A stretch of DNA of 64,000 bases from an uncultured Blautia sp. (GCA_958367245.1 CATXEA010000015.1:21244-85243), one strand, 5' to 3'; positions 40,832 through 50,653 are shown, counted from the first letter of the stretch. Made by a program: numbers and translations. The notes: generated by a model not told the origin, from the sequence alone.

Positions 40832-42013
40832 TTATTCCACTTCAATGATTTCCACTGTATCCAGCGCAGTTTTCATCAATTCTTCAATTTTTTCCGCCAG
40901 ATTTTCTTCTGATTTACGGATTACTTTAAGATTCGGCTTTGTAACCGGATGCTTTGCCACGAAAATCGTACAGCAGTCTTCAAATGGCTGGATGGAAGTT
41001 TCAAAGGTATCAATTTTTCTGGAAATTTCTACAATTTCCTGTTTGTCAAAACCGATTACAGGACGGTAAACAGGAAGCTCACAGACTTCATTTGTAGCAT
41101 TGAGACTGTGAAGCGTCTGGCTTGCAACCTGTCCGATGCTCTCTCCCGTAATCAGACCAAGGCATCCTGTCTTTTTGGCAAAATGCTCTGCAATACGCAT
41201 CATGTAACGGCGCATGATAATCGTAAGCTCCTCATGGGGACACTGGTCGTAAATATAGAGCTGAATATCTGTAAAGTTTACTACATGAAGACGAATTGGT
41301 CCACTGTATTTTGCTACCAGTCTGGCAAGGTCAACTACCTTCTGTTTTGCGCGCTCGCTGGTATACGGCGGAGCATGGAAGTAAACTGCATCAATCTTTA
41401 CGCCTCGTTTGGCAATCATATAGCCCGCTACCGGACTGTCAATTCCTCCGGAAAGAAGAAGCATGGCTTTTCCGCTTGTGCCAATCGGCATACCGCCTGC
41501 TCCCTTGATCGTCTCTGAATATACATAAATTTTATCGCGGATTTCCACAGAAAGAGTAAGCTCCGGCGTATGAACGTCCACATGAGACTCCGGAAATTCC
41601 TTCAGAATACAGCCGCCAAGGTCTGCGCTGACCTCCATGGACGGAATCGGATAATTCTTTTTCGCACGGCGCGTATATACCTTGAAGCTGCCGCTGAAAT
41701 TCGGATGGCGGTTCTTCATAAACTCTACTACATCTTTGGACATCTGTTCAAATCCATTGTCCTCAAAAATTGCTACAGGACAGATTCCCACAATACCGAA
41801 CACTCTCTGAAGAGCTTCTACTGCTTCATCGAAATCATATTCCTCCGGACAGTATACATAAATACGTCCCTGATCTTTTTTTACTTCAAATTCTCCCTCA
41901 ATCTTGGAAAGAGAAATGCGAATCTGCTTTACAAGGGCGTCCTCGAAAAGGTATCTGTTTTTACCCTTGAGTGCGATTTCCGCGTATTTTATCAAAAATG
42001 CGTGAAATGTCAT
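40832..42013 (-). CDS. thiI: tRNA 4-thiouridine synthetase ThiI
   Basis: 393 residues. The N-terminal NFLD/THUMP part starts HAFLIKYAEIALKGKNRYLF; the PP-loop MLLLSGGIDSPVAGYMIAKR lies near residue 185 and activates uridine-8 of tRNA with ATP. As in other Gram-positive ThiI proteins, the C-terminal rhodanese domain of E. coli ThiI is missing, so sulfur must come directly from a partner desulfurase. That partner is very likely the cysteine desulfurase 48 bases upstream. The ATG follows GGAG. A role in thiamine thiazole synthesis is possible but secondary. Confidence 0.94.
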   Translation of the reverse strand: MTFHAFLIKYAEIALKGKNRYLFEDALVKQIRISLSKIEGEFEVKKDQGRIYVYCPEEYDFDEAVEALQRVFGIVGICPVAIFEDNGFEQMSKDVVEFMKNRHPNFSGSFKVYTRRAKKNYPIPSMEVSADLGGCILKEFPESHVDVHTPELTLSVEIRDKIYVYSETIKGAGGMPIGTSGKAMLLLSGGIDSPVAGYMIAKRGVKIDAVYFHAPPYTSERAKQKVVDLARLVAKYSGPIRLHVVNFTDIQLYIYDQCPHEELTIIMRRYMMRIAEHFAKKTGCLGLITGESIGQVASQTLHSLNATNEVCELPVYRPVIGFDKQEIVEISRKIDTFETSIQPFEDCCTIFVAKHPVTKPNLKVIRKSEENLAEKIEELMKTALDTVEIIEVE

Positions 42014-42061
42014 TTTTTTCTCCTTTTTGTGTCTGCAAAATTATCTGGGGTACTTGCTGCG

Positions 42062-43216
42062 TCAACGGCGGGAATAACGGCGAAGAAGAGGAACTGTTTC
42101 TTTCAGAATGTCAAGACAATAATCTGCTTCTTCAAAGGTGTTTTCTTCTGAGAAACTGATTCTCACTGTACATTCAATCTGTGAAGCAGGCATTCCCATA
42201 GCTGTCAATGTAGCGCTCGCCTTTCTTTTGTGACTGGAGCAGGCGCTTCCTGCAGAAATGTAGATTCCTTTTTCTTCCAGCGTGTGAAGAAGCACTTCGC
42301 TTCTGATTCCCATAAAGCTTACACTCAGAATCTGAGGCGCTCCCCGGCGAAGCGGCATACCGTTGATTATTACATCGCCAAGCTCTTCCAGTCCTTTTGC
42401 CATTCGTTCTTTTAACTGATAAAGGTGCTCCACCTTTTTGTCCAAATCTGTATAAATCTTTTCGGCTGCAACTCCAAGTCCTGCAATTCCCGGTACATTG
42501 TCTGTTCCTGAACGCATACCGTTCTGCTGCCCTCCGCCAAGCATCATAGGCTGTACCTTAGCCTTGCTGCTGATGTAAAGGAATCCCACGCCTTTCGGTC
42601 CGTGAATCTTATGACCACTCACAGAAAGGAGGTCGATTCCCGCTTTTTTCGGATAAATCCGAAACTTTCCAAAAGCCTGAATAGCGTCCACATGATACAG
42701 CGCCTTCGGGCTTTTTTCATGGACAAGAGCTGCAATCTTTTCTATCGGCATTACGGAACCCACTTCATTATTTACATACATGGTAGAAACAAGAATCGTA
42801 TCTTCCCGAAGCGCAGCCTCAAGGGCATCAAGCTTTACCACTCCCTGTTCATCCACCGGAAGAATCGTCACATCAAAGCCCTGTTCCTTCAGAAATTCTA
42901 CGGGACGCGCCACTGCCGCATGTTCCACCGCAGTCGTAATAATATGATTACCTGCCCTTTTATTTGCCATAGCGCCGCCAATGAGCGCCAGATTGTTGGA
43001 TTCTGTTCCCCCTGAGGTAAAAAGAATCTCTTTTTCTGTTACCTTCAAAATCCGTGCAAGCTTCGAAGCGGCATCCTTAACATACTGCTCTGCCTGTACG
43101 CCTTTCGTATGCATAGCTGACGGATTTCCATAATCCTCCAGCATGGTTTTTACCACAATATCTCTCACTTCTTCATAGCATCGGGTTGTGGCTGAATTGT
43201 CTAAATATGCTTCCAT
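42062..43216 (-). CDS. Cysteine desulfurase (NifS/IscS family, ThiI partner)
   Basis: 384 residues. A PLP enzyme releasing sulfane sulfur from cysteine onto an active-site Cys. It starts EAYLDNSATTRCYEEV, the PLP lysine is in SVSGHKIHGPKGVGFLYIS and the persulfide Cys lies in ISAGSACSSHKRKAS. The loop length is that of class I (IscS/NifS-like) desulfurases. It directly precedes thiI, the same pairing as Bacillus nifZ-thiI, so dedicated sulfur supply for tRNA s4U is the likely job. General Fe-S cluster assembly cannot be excluded. The ATG follows AGGAG. Confidence 0.92.
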   Translation of the reverse strand: MEAYLDNSATTRCYEEVRDIVVKTMLEDYGNPSAMHTKGVQAEQYVKDAASKLARILKVTEKEILFTSGGTESNNLALIGGAMANKRAGNHIITTAVEHAAVARPVEFLKEQGFDVTILPVDEQGVVKLDALEAALREDTILVSTMYVNNEVGSVMPIEKIAALVHEKSPKALYHVDAIQAFGKFRIYPKKAGIDLLSVSGHKIHGPKGVGFLYISSKAKVQPMMLGGGQQNGMRSGTDNVPGIAGLGVAAEKIYTDLDKKVEHLYQLKERMAKGLEELGDVIINGMPLRRGAPQILSVSFMGIRSEVLLHTLEEKGIYISAGSACSSHKRKASATLTAMGMPASQIECTVRISFSEENTFEEADYCLDILKETVPLLRRYSRR

Positions 43217-43229
43217 TTCTTTCTCCTGT

Positions 43230-43973
43230 TTAGTCCTTTTCCAATTGAAACATCAATACGGAAAGAATCGCCAGTCCTGCTGTCTCTGTTCGCAGTATAC
43301 GGTGTCCAAGAGTAATGGGGCGGGCGCCAAAGCTTATGGCAGCTTCCACCTCAGCCTCCTCAAAACCGCCCTCCGGACCGATAAAGATTCCTATGGACTG
43401 TCCCGGTCTGATTCCGTTCAAAATTTCTTTCGTTTCGCCCATGCCTTTTGCCAGCTCATAGGGAACGAGACAAATGTCAAGGTCTTTCGCAAAATCCAGA
43501 GCCTGTTTAAATGTCATTACATTATGAATCTCGGGAATCAGCATACGCTTGGACTGCTTCGCCGCGCTCTCGGAAATCTGCTGCCAGCGCTGCACTTTTT
43601 TGTCCGCCTTCTTGGCGTCCAGCTTTACGACACACCGCTTCGTCTCTACAGGAATCACTGCATAAGCTCCAAGCTCTACAGCCTTTTGTATGATCAGTTC
43701 CATTTTGTCTGCCTTGGGCAGTCCCTGAAAGAGATAGATACGGTTTGTAAGCTCGTAATTGGGCTCCTGCGCGTACAGAATGTGAAGGAGCACCTCTGTA
43801 TCCATCTCTTCTATCTGACAGTGATATTCCTTATTTTCGCCGTCGCTGACCCATATCTCCTCTCCCACTTTCATGCGGAGCACGTTTTTGATATGGTTGA
43901 CGTCGCTTCCTGTAATACGGATACGGTGATTTTCTTCCTCAATCTGATGAGGCTCTGCGAAAAAACGCTGCAT
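43230..43973 (-). CDS. rsmE: 16S rRNA m3U1498 methyltransferase RsmE
   Basis: 247 residues from the ATG at 43973 (MQRFFAEPHQIEEENHRI), 8 bases after AAAGGA; the longer reading to 44000 overlaps prmA. A SPOUT-class SAM enzyme with the PUA-like N-domain (ITGSDVNHIKNVLRMKVGEE) and the trefoil-knot C-terminus: SIGIFIGPEGGFEEAEV and LGHRILRTETAGLAILSVLM. It methylates N3 of U1498 in the decoding region of 16S rRNA. It is placed after prmA and before the desulfurase gene, as in many Firmicutes. Confidence 0.94.
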   Translation of the reverse strand: MQRFFAEPHQIEEENHRIRITGSDVNHIKNVLRMKVGEEIWVSDGENKEYHCQIEEMDTEVLLHILYAQEPNYELTNRIYLFQGLPKADKMELIIQKAVELGAYAVIPVETKRCVVKLDAKKADKKVQRWQQISESAAKQSKRMLIPEIHNVMTFKQALDFAKDLDICLVPYELAKGMGETKEILNGIRPGQSIGIFIGPEGGFEEAEVEAAISFGARPITLGHRILRTETAGLAILSVLMFQLEKD

Positions 43974-43977
43974 AACA

Positions 43978-44931
43978 TCAGTCCTTTCTTGCTGTGACAC
44001 AAACCCACTCGCCCTGATGTGTTATCTCTACAAGCGTCAGTCCTGCTTCCTTCACAGCCTGTACTACTACCTCTTCCTTTACATCGAGGATTCCTGAGGT
44101 GATGTAGTATGCGCCTTTTTTCATCTGATTTACAATAACCGGTGTCAGCGGCACAAGAACGTCTGCCAGAATGTTTGCGGCTACAATATCGTACTTCTCA
44201 TAACCAACCTTATCCTGTACTTCTTTATCATCTATGATATTTCCGATCATCATATCAAAGGATTCGTCCGGAATATTATTTGCTTCTTTATTCTCAGCAA
44301 CAGCCGGAACCGCGCATGGGTCAAGGTCTGTTCCCACTACATGCTTCGCGCCGAGCTTCAGTGATATGATACCCAGAATTCCGCTTCCTGTTCCAACATC
44401 AAGGAGCTCTGTATCAGGGGTCACGTATTTCTTTAACTGGCGGATAACAAGCTGAGTTGTCTCATGCATACCTGTTCCAAAAGCAGTGCCCGGGTCAATG
44501 TGGAGAATCATTTTGTCCTGATCCTCTTCCTTTACCTCTTCCCAGGAAGGAACAATCAGAATATCGTCAACGTAGAACTGATGGAAGTATTCTTTCCAGT
44601 TATTAATCCAGTCCTTGTCCTCTGTTTCGGACTCTTCAATAGTTCCCTCTCCGATATCCATGAAGCTTTTCAGTTCATCGAGGGCTGCGCGGACATTCTT
44701 CAGGATTTCTTCTTTGTCCGCATCTTCTTCCAGATAAAAATTCAGGTAGGCAATTCCGTCATCCTCCGGTCCTTCCGGCATAATGTCCACAAACATCTGC
44801 TCCTTGTCTTCCTCTGTAAGAGGTTTTTTATCAAGGATTTCCGCGCCTTCCACACCTACTTCGGCAAGAGTGCAGATAACGATATCCTCAGCCTCTGTTG
44901 TTGTCTTAACAGTAAAACGGTTCCATTTCAT
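43978..44931 (-). CDS. prmA: Ribosomal protein L11 methyltransferase PrmA
   Basis: 317 residues from the ATG at 44931 (MKWNRFTVKTTTEAED); a TTG at 44949 is part of the ribosome-binding region. The N-terminal L11-recognition domain is followed by a class I methyltransferase with motif I DTELLDVGTGSGILGIISLK, then VVGTDLDPCAVPAV and YDIVAANILADVL (the N-I/L motif of PrmA). It trimethylates L11. It lies 4 bases before rsmE, and together they modify the ribosome. Confidence 0.94.
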   Translation of the reverse strand: MKWNRFTVKTTTEAEDIVICTLAEVGVEGAEILDKKPLTEEDKEQMFVDIMPEGPEDDGIAYLNFYLEEDADKEEILKNVRAALDELKSFMDIGEGTIEESETEDKDWINNWKEYFHQFYVDDILIVPSWEEVKEEDQDKMILHIDPGTAFGTGMHETTQLVIRQLKKYVTPDTELLDVGTGSGILGIISLKLGAKHVVGTDLDPCAVPAVAENKEANNIPDESFDMMIGNIIDDKEVQDKVGYEKYDIVAANILADVLVPLTPVIVNQMKKGAYYITSGILDVKEEVVVQAVKEAGLTLVEITHQGEWVCVTARKD

Positions 44932-44935
44932 AAAT

Positions 44936-45637
44936 TCAGTTTTCTCCAATCTCTTTATTTTTGGTTGTTATTCTTTCAAAAAAGTTTCGGAAAGGAAGAC
45001 TGCGGGCTTCCTTTTTATAAAAATTCCATGCCAGCTCCACAAGCGCTACTCCTGCCACAGCATCTATGAAATAATGCTGTTTCAGAGTCTGCGTGGAAAT
45101 AATGATGAGCACGGCAAACACCAGCGAAAATCTCTGATACCACACCGGAATTTCCTTTGCTCCTTTTAAGCCTCTCCAGCAGAGCCAGCTTACATAGCAG
45201 TGAATCGAGGGCAGAAGATTCGACGGGTGAGCGCCTCCATCCCATGCATACATCAGATTCAGAACCACTTCAGACAGGGTATTTCCTGCAACATTCGGTC
45301 TTATATTTGTGGTAGGAATAAGAAGGAATACAATAAAACATGCCAGATGCACCGTCAGGTCTGTCGCAACGAAGCGGTAAAAAATCTTCTTTCCCCTCTG
45401 TGCCGCAAGAATATAATTCGCAGCCCAGAAAGGAAATGCCAGAAGATAAATCCAGATAAATTCCGGAATCAGAGGCACAGCCCTGTCAAAGCCCGTAGTG
45501 AAATCGTAGTGGTATCTGGATGCCGTCAAAGCATCCGCGCCCCAGTAAACTACGCAGTTCACTGCCAGAATGGACAAAAGCGGCAGTATTGCCCATACTG
45601 GAAGATATTTTTTTTGTAAGTCTTTTATTTTCATCAT
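44936..45637 (-). CDS. PAP2-family membrane phosphatase
   Basis: 233 residues, five to six membrane helices. The PAP2 catalytic segments are visible near the C-terminus: LLPSIHCYVSWLCW (a variant of PSxH motif 2) and TLKQHYFIDAVAGVA (motif 3, with the nucleophilic His and Asp). It is probably an integral lipid-phosphate or inositolphosphotransferase-like phosphatase, with substrate unknown. Two adjacent ATGs at 45637 and 45634 have AAAGG just upstream; the second is better spaced. It leads into prmA-rsmE-desulfurase-thiI. Confidence 0.85.
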   Translation of the reverse strand: MMKIKDLQKKYLPVWAILPLLSILAVNCVVYWGADALTASRYHYDFTTGFDRAVPLIPEFIWIYLLAFPFWAANYILAAQRGKKIFYRFVATDLTVHLACFIVFLLIPTTNIRPNVAGNTLSEVVLNLMYAWDGGAHPSNLLPSIHCYVSWLCWRGLKGAKEIPVWYQRFSLVFAVLIIISTQTLKQHYFIDAVAGVALVELAWNFYKKEARSLPFRNFFERITTKNKEIGEN

Positions 45638-45668
45638 AACCTTTAATATACAATACTACGAAAAAAAA

Positions 45669-45692
45669 GAAAAGAGGGAAATCCCTCTTTTC
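45669..45692 (-). terminator. Terminator of the hrcA-grpE-dnaK-dnaJ operon
   Basis: An 11-bp stem (45669-45679 with 45682-45692) lies just after the dnaJ stop on the minus strand and is followed by a run of eight Ts (45668-45661). Confidence 0.9.
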
Positions 45693-45712
45693 TCTTATTT
45701 TATAGAATGTTT

Positions 45713-46912
45713 CTATTCCTCAAATGTTTCTTTCAGCTTATCCATAAAGCTTTTTTTCTTCTTTTCATGCTTTTCAGTCTTTTCTGATGAATCGTTTTTT
45801 TCACTGGAAGGACGGTTTCCGCATGCTTCATCAAATTTGCGCAGCGCTTCTTTTGCCTCTTCGTTAAGATTAGTCGGAACCTGTACTACAAGTGTTATGT
45901 AGTGGTCGCCGCGGATATTCTTATTGCGAAGGGACGGCACACCTTTGCCCTTCAGACGGATTCTTGTATCTGTCTGAGTACCCGGTTTCACCTGATATTC
46001 TACTTCGCCGTCTACCGTGCTGATGCGTACAGGACCGCCAAGCGCAGCCTGCGCATAGGTTATCGGAGCAGTAGAGAAAATATTCATATCCTGTCTCTGG
46101 AAAATCGGATGGCGGGCTACATTTACCTCTACCAGTAAATCTCCCCTCGGTCCGCCGTTGATACCCGGCTCGCCTTTTTCACGAATACGGATGCTCTGTC
46201 CATTGTCAATACCTGCCGGTACAGATACCTGAATCTTCTTTCTGGAGGATGTGTAGCCTGTTCCGCGGCAGTCCGGACATTTGTCCTTGATCACCTTACC
46301 TGTTCCGTGACATTCCGGACAGGTCTGGACATTACGAACCATACCAAACATGGACTGCTGTGTAAAGACAATCTGTCCCTCACCATTACATTTCGGACAG
46401 GTTACCGGAGAGGTTCCCGGTTTCGCTCCTGTTCCGTGACAGGTGGTACATTCGTCCTTCAGCATGATTTCCAGTTCTTTCTCACAGCCAAAGACAGCTT
46501 CTTCGAATGTAATGTTGACACGCGCACGAAGATTTGCTCCCCGTCTCGGTCCATTGTCGGCACCGCGTCTGCTTCTTCCGCCTCCGCCGAATAAATCGCC
46601 GAAGATGTCGCCAAAGATATCACCCATGTCAGCACCACTGAAGTCAAAACCTCCAAATCCGCCGCCTGCTCCGCCTCCGCCGTTTTCGAAGGCAGCGTGT
46701 CCGAACTGGTCATACTGCTTTCTCTTGGCCGGGTCGCTAAGGATCGTATATGCTTCTGTAGCCTCTTTAAACTTCGCCTCAGCCTCAGCATCACCCGGAT
46801 TTACATCCGGATGATACTTCTTAGCCAGCTTACGGTATGCTTTTTTTAGCGTTGCGTCATCGGCGCCTTTGTCCACGCCTAAGACTTCATAATAATCTCT
46901 CTTGTCAGCCAT
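45713..46912 (-). CDS. dnaJ: Chaperone DnaJ
   Basis: 399 residues. Type I J-protein: the J domain has KKYHPDVNPGDAEAEAKF with the HPD loop, then a Gly/Phe-rich stretch (GGGGAGGGFGGFDFSGADMG), four zinc-finger CxxCxGxG repeats (CTTCHGTGA, CPKCNGEGQ, CPECHGTGK, CPDCRGTGY) and the substrate-binding C-domain. It delivers unfolded clients to DnaK and stimulates its ATPase. A lysine/glutamate-rich tail (KTEKHEKKKKSFMDKL) extends beyond the usual end. It is the last gene of the heat-shock operon. Confidence 0.96.
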   Translation of the reverse strand: MADKRDYYEVLGVDKGADDATLKKAYRKLAKKYHPDVNPGDAEAEAKFKEATEAYTILSDPAKRKQYDQFGHAAFENGGGGAGGGFGGFDFSGADMGDIFGDIFGDLFGGGGRSRRGADNGPRRGANLRARVNITFEEAVFGCEKELEIMLKDECTTCHGTGAKPGTSPVTCPKCNGEGQIVFTQQSMFGMVRNVQTCPECHGTGKVIKDKCPDCRGTGYTSSRKKIQVSVPAGIDNGQSIRIREKGEPGINGGPRGDLLVEVNVARHPIFQRQDMNIFSTAPITYAQAALGGPVRISTVDGEVEYQVKPGTQTDTRIRLKGKGVPSLRNKNIRGDHYITLVVQVPTNLNEEAKEALRKFDEACGNRPSSEKNDSSEKTEKHEKKKKSFMDKLKETFEE

Positions 46913-46937
46913 GATTATTTATTCCTATGCCTATTTA

Positions 46938-48815
46938 TCAAACTTCTTTATAGTCGGCGTCTACGACATCATCACCGTAACCAGCTTCATTTCCGCCCTG
47001 TGAAGCTCCGCCTCCCATATTGCTCATGTCAGGTCCCTGACCTGCGCCCTGTGCGTTTTCATACATTTTTGCGAAAAGCTTCTGTGCGCTTTCCATCATC
47101 TTCTCCTGAGCTGCCTTAATATCTGCAACCTGAGCTTCTGTCATCTCATCTACGTTTGCAGTCTGTGCAAGTAAATCTTTCAGAGCGTTTAAGTCAGCTT
47201 CTACTGCTGCTTTGTCGTTGGCATCCAGTTTGTCTCCGGCTTCTTTCAGAGCGTTCTCAACCTGGAATACGATGGAATCTGCACCGTTTCTTGTGTCGAT
47301 TGCGTCTTTACGTTTCTTATCCTGTGCCTCAAATTCAGCAGCTTCTTTTACAGCCTTATCGATTTCATCGTCAGACATGTTGGAGCCTGCTGTAATTGTG
47401 ATATGCTGCTCTTTGCCTGTTCCAAGGTCTTTTGCAGATACATTAACAATACCGTTGGCATCGATATCGAAAGTAACCTCGATCTGCGGAACACCACGAC
47501 GTGCTGGCGGGATTCCATCAAGACGGAACTGTCCGAGAGATTTGTTATCTCTTGCAAACTGACGCTCACCCTGTACAACATTGATATCTACTGCTGTCTG
47601 GTTGTCTGCTGCTGTAGAGAAAATCTGGCTCTTCTTTGTCGGAATTGTTGTATTTCTTTCGATCAGACGTGTAGCGATTCCGCCCATTGTCTCAATGGAA
47701 AGAGAAAGCGGAGTAACATCCAGAAGAAGGATATCGCCTGCGCCTGCATCACCTGCTAATTTACCGCCCTGTACGGAAGCGCCAAGTGCAACACATTCAT
47801 CCGGGTTAAGGGTTTTGCTAGGCTCTTTGCCTGTTAACTGTCTTACTTTATCCTGTACTGCAGGAACTCGTGTAGAACCGCCTACCAGAAGTACCTGACC
47901 TAACTCAGATGCTGTGATTCCTGCATCGGAAAGGGCACGGCGTACCGGCTCTGCTGTTTTTTCTACAAGATCATGTGTCAGTTCATCAAATTTAGCTCTT
48001 GTAAGGTTCATATCGAAGTGTTTCGGACCTTCTGCTGTAGCTGTGATGAATGGCAGATTGATGTTTGTTGTTGTTGCGGAAGAAAGCTCTTTCTTTGCTT
48101 TCTCTGCTGCTTCTCTTAATCTCTGGAGAGCCATTTTGTCGTTGCTTAAGTCTACGCCTTCTGTTCTCTTGAACTCAGCAAGCATATAATCTGTAATCTT
48201 CTGGTCGAAGTCATCGCCGCCAAGACGGTTATTACCTGCTGTGGAAAGTACCTCGATAACGCCGTCGCCAATTTCGATAACAGAAACGTCGAATGTACCG
48301 CCGCCTAAGTCGTATACCATGATTTTCTGTTCTTTTTCGTTGTCAAGACCATATGCCAGAGCTGCTGCTGTAGGCTCGTTGATGATACGTTTTACATCAA
48401 GACCTGCGATTTTACCTGCATCCTTAGTTGCCTGACGCTGTGCGTCGTTGAAGTATGCCGGAACTGTGATAACTGCTTCTGTAACAGTTTCTCCAAGGTA
48501 TCCCTCTGCGTCTTTTTTCAGTTTCTGAAGAATCATAGCAGAAATTTCCTGTGGGGAATATTTCTTGTCGTCAATTGTTACACGGTAATCAGAACCCATC
48601 TCTCTTTTAATGGAAGAGATTGTTTTTTCTGCGTTTGTTACTGCCTGACGTTTCGCAGGTTCACCTACGAGACGCTCGCCTGTTTTTGTAAATGCTACAA
48701 CGGACGGTGTTGTTCTTGCACCTTCTGTATTTGCGATAACGGTTGGCTGTCCACCTTCCATTACAGCTACACAACTGTTTGTTGTACCTAAGTCAATACC
48801 AATGATTTTTCCCAT
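46938..48815 (-). CDS. dnaK: Chaperone DnaK (Hsp70)
   Basis: 625 residues. ATPase-domain motifs are IGIDLGTTNSCVAVMEGG, MVYDLGGGTFDVSVIEIG and VLLVGGSTRVPAVQDKVR; the substrate domain has DVTPLSLSIETMGG, and the C-terminus ends with DDVVDADYKEV. It is an ATP-dependent folding chaperone cycling with DnaJ and GrpE. The length fits Gram-positive DnaK, which lacks the 23-residue N-domain insertion of the proteobacterial form. The ATG follows AGGAGG. It lies 86 bases after grpE. Confidence 0.97.
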   Translation of the reverse strand: MGKIIGIDLGTTNSCVAVMEGGQPTVIANTEGARTTPSVVAFTKTGERLVGEPAKRQAVTNAEKTISSIKREMGSDYRVTIDDKKYSPQEISAMILQKLKKDAEGYLGETVTEAVITVPAYFNDAQRQATKDAGKIAGLDVKRIINEPTAAALAYGLDNEKEQKIMVYDLGGGTFDVSVIEIGDGVIEVLSTAGNNRLGGDDFDQKITDYMLAEFKRTEGVDLSNDKMALQRLREAAEKAKKELSSATTTNINLPFITATAEGPKHFDMNLTRAKFDELTHDLVEKTAEPVRRALSDAGITASELGQVLLVGGSTRVPAVQDKVRQLTGKEPSKTLNPDECVALGASVQGGKLAGDAGAGDILLLDVTPLSLSIETMGGIATRLIERNTTIPTKKSQIFSTAADNQTAVDINVVQGERQFARDNKSLGQFRLDGIPPARRGVPQIEVTFDIDANGIVNVSAKDLGTGKEQHITITAGSNMSDDEIDKAVKEAAEFEAQDKKRKDAIDTRNGADSIVFQVENALKEAGDKLDANDKAAVEADLNALKDLLAQTANVDEMTEAQVADIKAAQEKMMESAQKLFAKMYENAQGAGQGPDMSNMGGGASQGGNEAGYGDDVVDADYKEV

Positions 48816-48901
48816 GATAATTTTCCTCCTGTTATCATCTATCTGATATTAAAAATTAACCTTTTGCCCATAAAAAAGTTTTTTCTTTTCTCCGAGCGAT
48901 A

Positions 48902-49516
48902 TTAATTAGCTACCTTAACCATACTGTGACGAACTACGAAATCCTTATAAGTATAACCTTTCTGGAATTCTTCTACGATGATGTTTTCACCGGCTTCTTC
49001 GTCCTCCACATGCATCACTGCATTGTGGAAATCAGGGTTGAATTCCTGACCGACAGCTTCGATCGGTTTCACACCAAGCTCTTCAAAGGTTGTCATCATC
49101 TGCTTGTAGATCATTTTCATTCCCTCTGCAAATGCATCGCCTTCCTGCGCCTGTGCAAGACCTCTTTCAAAGTTATCTACAACCGGAAGCATATGCTCCA
49201 CGATGTCTTTTGCACCGATAATATACATGCTGGCCTTTTCTTTCTCCGTTCTTTTGCGGAAATTATCGAATTCTGCCATATTGCGTTTCAAACGGTCTGT
49301 CAGTTCTTCAATCTGCTGTTCATATTTATTTTCTTTTTTCTTCTTTCCAAAGAAGGAAGTTTTTGTTTTTTCCTCCGCAGGAGCTTCCTCAGTTTCAGGA
49401 GCTGTCTCTTCTGCAGCTTCCCCAGCCGTATTTTTTTCGGCTGTTTCTTCGGTTTCTTCTGTTACAGGAGTTGTTTCCTCTTCCTGTTCCCGGAAAGTGT
49501 TTTTGTTATCTTCCAC
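48902..49516 (-). CDS. grpE: Nucleotide exchange factor GrpE
   Basis: 204 residues from the GTG at 49516 (MEDNKNTFREQEEETTP), preceded by AAAGGCGG. The first about 65 residues are very acidic and likely disordered (Glu/Thr/Ala repeats). The long dimer helix is EQQIEELTDRLKRNMAEFDN and FRKRTEKEKASMYI, and the C-terminal beta-wing ends with NPDFHNAVMHVEDEEAG and VVRHSMVKVAN. It releases ADP from DnaK. It is the second gene of the operon. Confidence 0.95.
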   Translation of the reverse strand: MEDNKNTFREQEEETTPVTEETEETAEKNTAGEAAEETAPETEEAPAEEKTKTSFFGKKKKENKYEQQIEELTDRLKRNMAEFDNFRKRTEKEKASMYIIGAKDIVEHMLPVVDNFERGLAQAQEGDAFAEGMKMIYKQMMTTFEELGVKPIEAVGQEFNPDFHNAVMHVEDEEAGENIIVEEFQKGYTYKDFVVRHSMVKVAN

Positions 49517-49550
49517 TTTTTTCCTACCGCCTTTCTGCCTGTTCAACTAT

Positions 49551-50591
49551 TTAACTATTTGACTTAATTAACTCGTCTAACTGGATTTTCAATGATTTCA
49601 GGCTGTCAACCACATTCTCATAATCCATTCGCTTAGGTCCGATGATTCCAATTGTTCCGTGCATTCCTTTTCCCAGCTCATAGGTTGCTGTAACTACACT
49701 GCAGTCCTTCATGGTCTGAATTGGCATCTCGTTTCCGATGTATACCTGAACGCCGGTGTTATTGTCATCCGACATGCGGTCCCGTACCAGATTCATTAGC
49801 TGCTGTTTTTCCTCAAAAGTGGAAATCAGCTCACTTGCTTTACTGGTATCTGCAAGCTCCGGATATTTAAAAATGTTTGTTGCCCCTGAAGTATATATTT
49901 CCATATCATCTTCATCCACCTGGATCGTCGCTGCCACAGCATCCAGAACTGTTGCAACTACACTGGAATGAGTTCCTGCCTGTTCTTTCAGACGGGCGAT
50001 CATTCCAAGATTGATATCCTGAATGGGAACACCATTTAAATTAGTATTCAGAAGAAGATTTAATTTCAGGATTGTCTCGTCATCCATCTCCTCATTAAGA
50101 TTAATGATCTGATTTCGGATAACATTATTATCACTCACAACTACTGCCACCAGTTGAAGTTCGTTTACCCTGGAAAGCTGGATGAACTTTATCTTGCTTC
50201 CACTGTACTGGGGTACGGAAATCATTGTTGCGTAGTTGGTATTGGAGGCAAGCACCTTGGCAACCTGCTTGAGCACTTTCTCCATCTTTCCAGTTTTCTC
50301 TATCATAAGATCCCGGATTTCTTCTATTTCGGCTTCCTTTTCCTTCATCAGCTCGTCAACATAAAGTCTGTAGCCTTTATCTGAAGGAATTCGTCCTGCC
50401 GAAGTATGGGGCTGTACGATATACCCCATATCTGTCAGATCTGACATCTCATTGCGGATAGTCGCTGAACTGACATTCAGGTCAGCATATTTGGAAATGG
50501 TACGTGATCCCACCGGCTCTCCGGTTTCCATATAAGTCTTGATGATTGCTTTTAGTATTTTCTTTTTACGCTCATCCAATTCCTTATCCAC
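49551..50591 (-). CDS. hrcA: Heat-inducible transcription repressor HrcA
   Basis: 346 residues from the GTG at 50591 (MDKELDERKKKILKA), after AAAGGGGA; a longer reading to 50660 would run into the CIRCE operator. The N-terminal winged helix is ETGEPVGSRTISKYADLNVS and SATIRNEMSDLTDMGYI, followed by a GAF-like dimerisation core and the end IGIIGPKRMDYENVVDSLK. It binds CIRCE and represses its own operon; GroEL-dependent folding normally tunes its activity. Confidence 0.95.
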   Translation of the reverse strand: MDKELDERKKKILKAIIKTYMETGEPVGSRTISKYADLNVSSATIRNEMSDLTDMGYIVQPHTSAGRIPSDKGYRLYVDELMKEKEAEIEEIRDLMIEKTGKMEKVLKQVAKVLASNTNYATMISVPQYSGSKIKFIQLSRVNELQLVAVVVSDNNVIRNQIINLNEEMDDETILKLNLLLNTNLNGVPIQDINLGMIARLKEQAGTHSSVVATVLDAVAATIQVDEDDMEIYTSGATNIFKYPELADTSKASELISTFEEKQQLMNLVRDRMSDDNNTGVQVYIGNEMPIQTMKDCSVVTATYELGKGMHGTIGIIGPKRMDYENVVDSLKSLKIQLDELIKSNS

Positions 50592-50653
50592 GAATCCATC
50601 CCCTTTCTGCCTTATAATTATAATCCATAAATTATATGCTTTTTCTTCGATTG

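Noticed and set aside
43188..43997. 269-codon forward frame opposite rsmE
   Set aside because: Complement of a clear SPOUT methyltransferase gene; no motif of its own.
48926..49567. 213-codon forward frame opposite grpE
   Set aside because: Phe/Ser-rich product arising from the acidic GrpE N-terminus read backwards; no ribosome-binding site.
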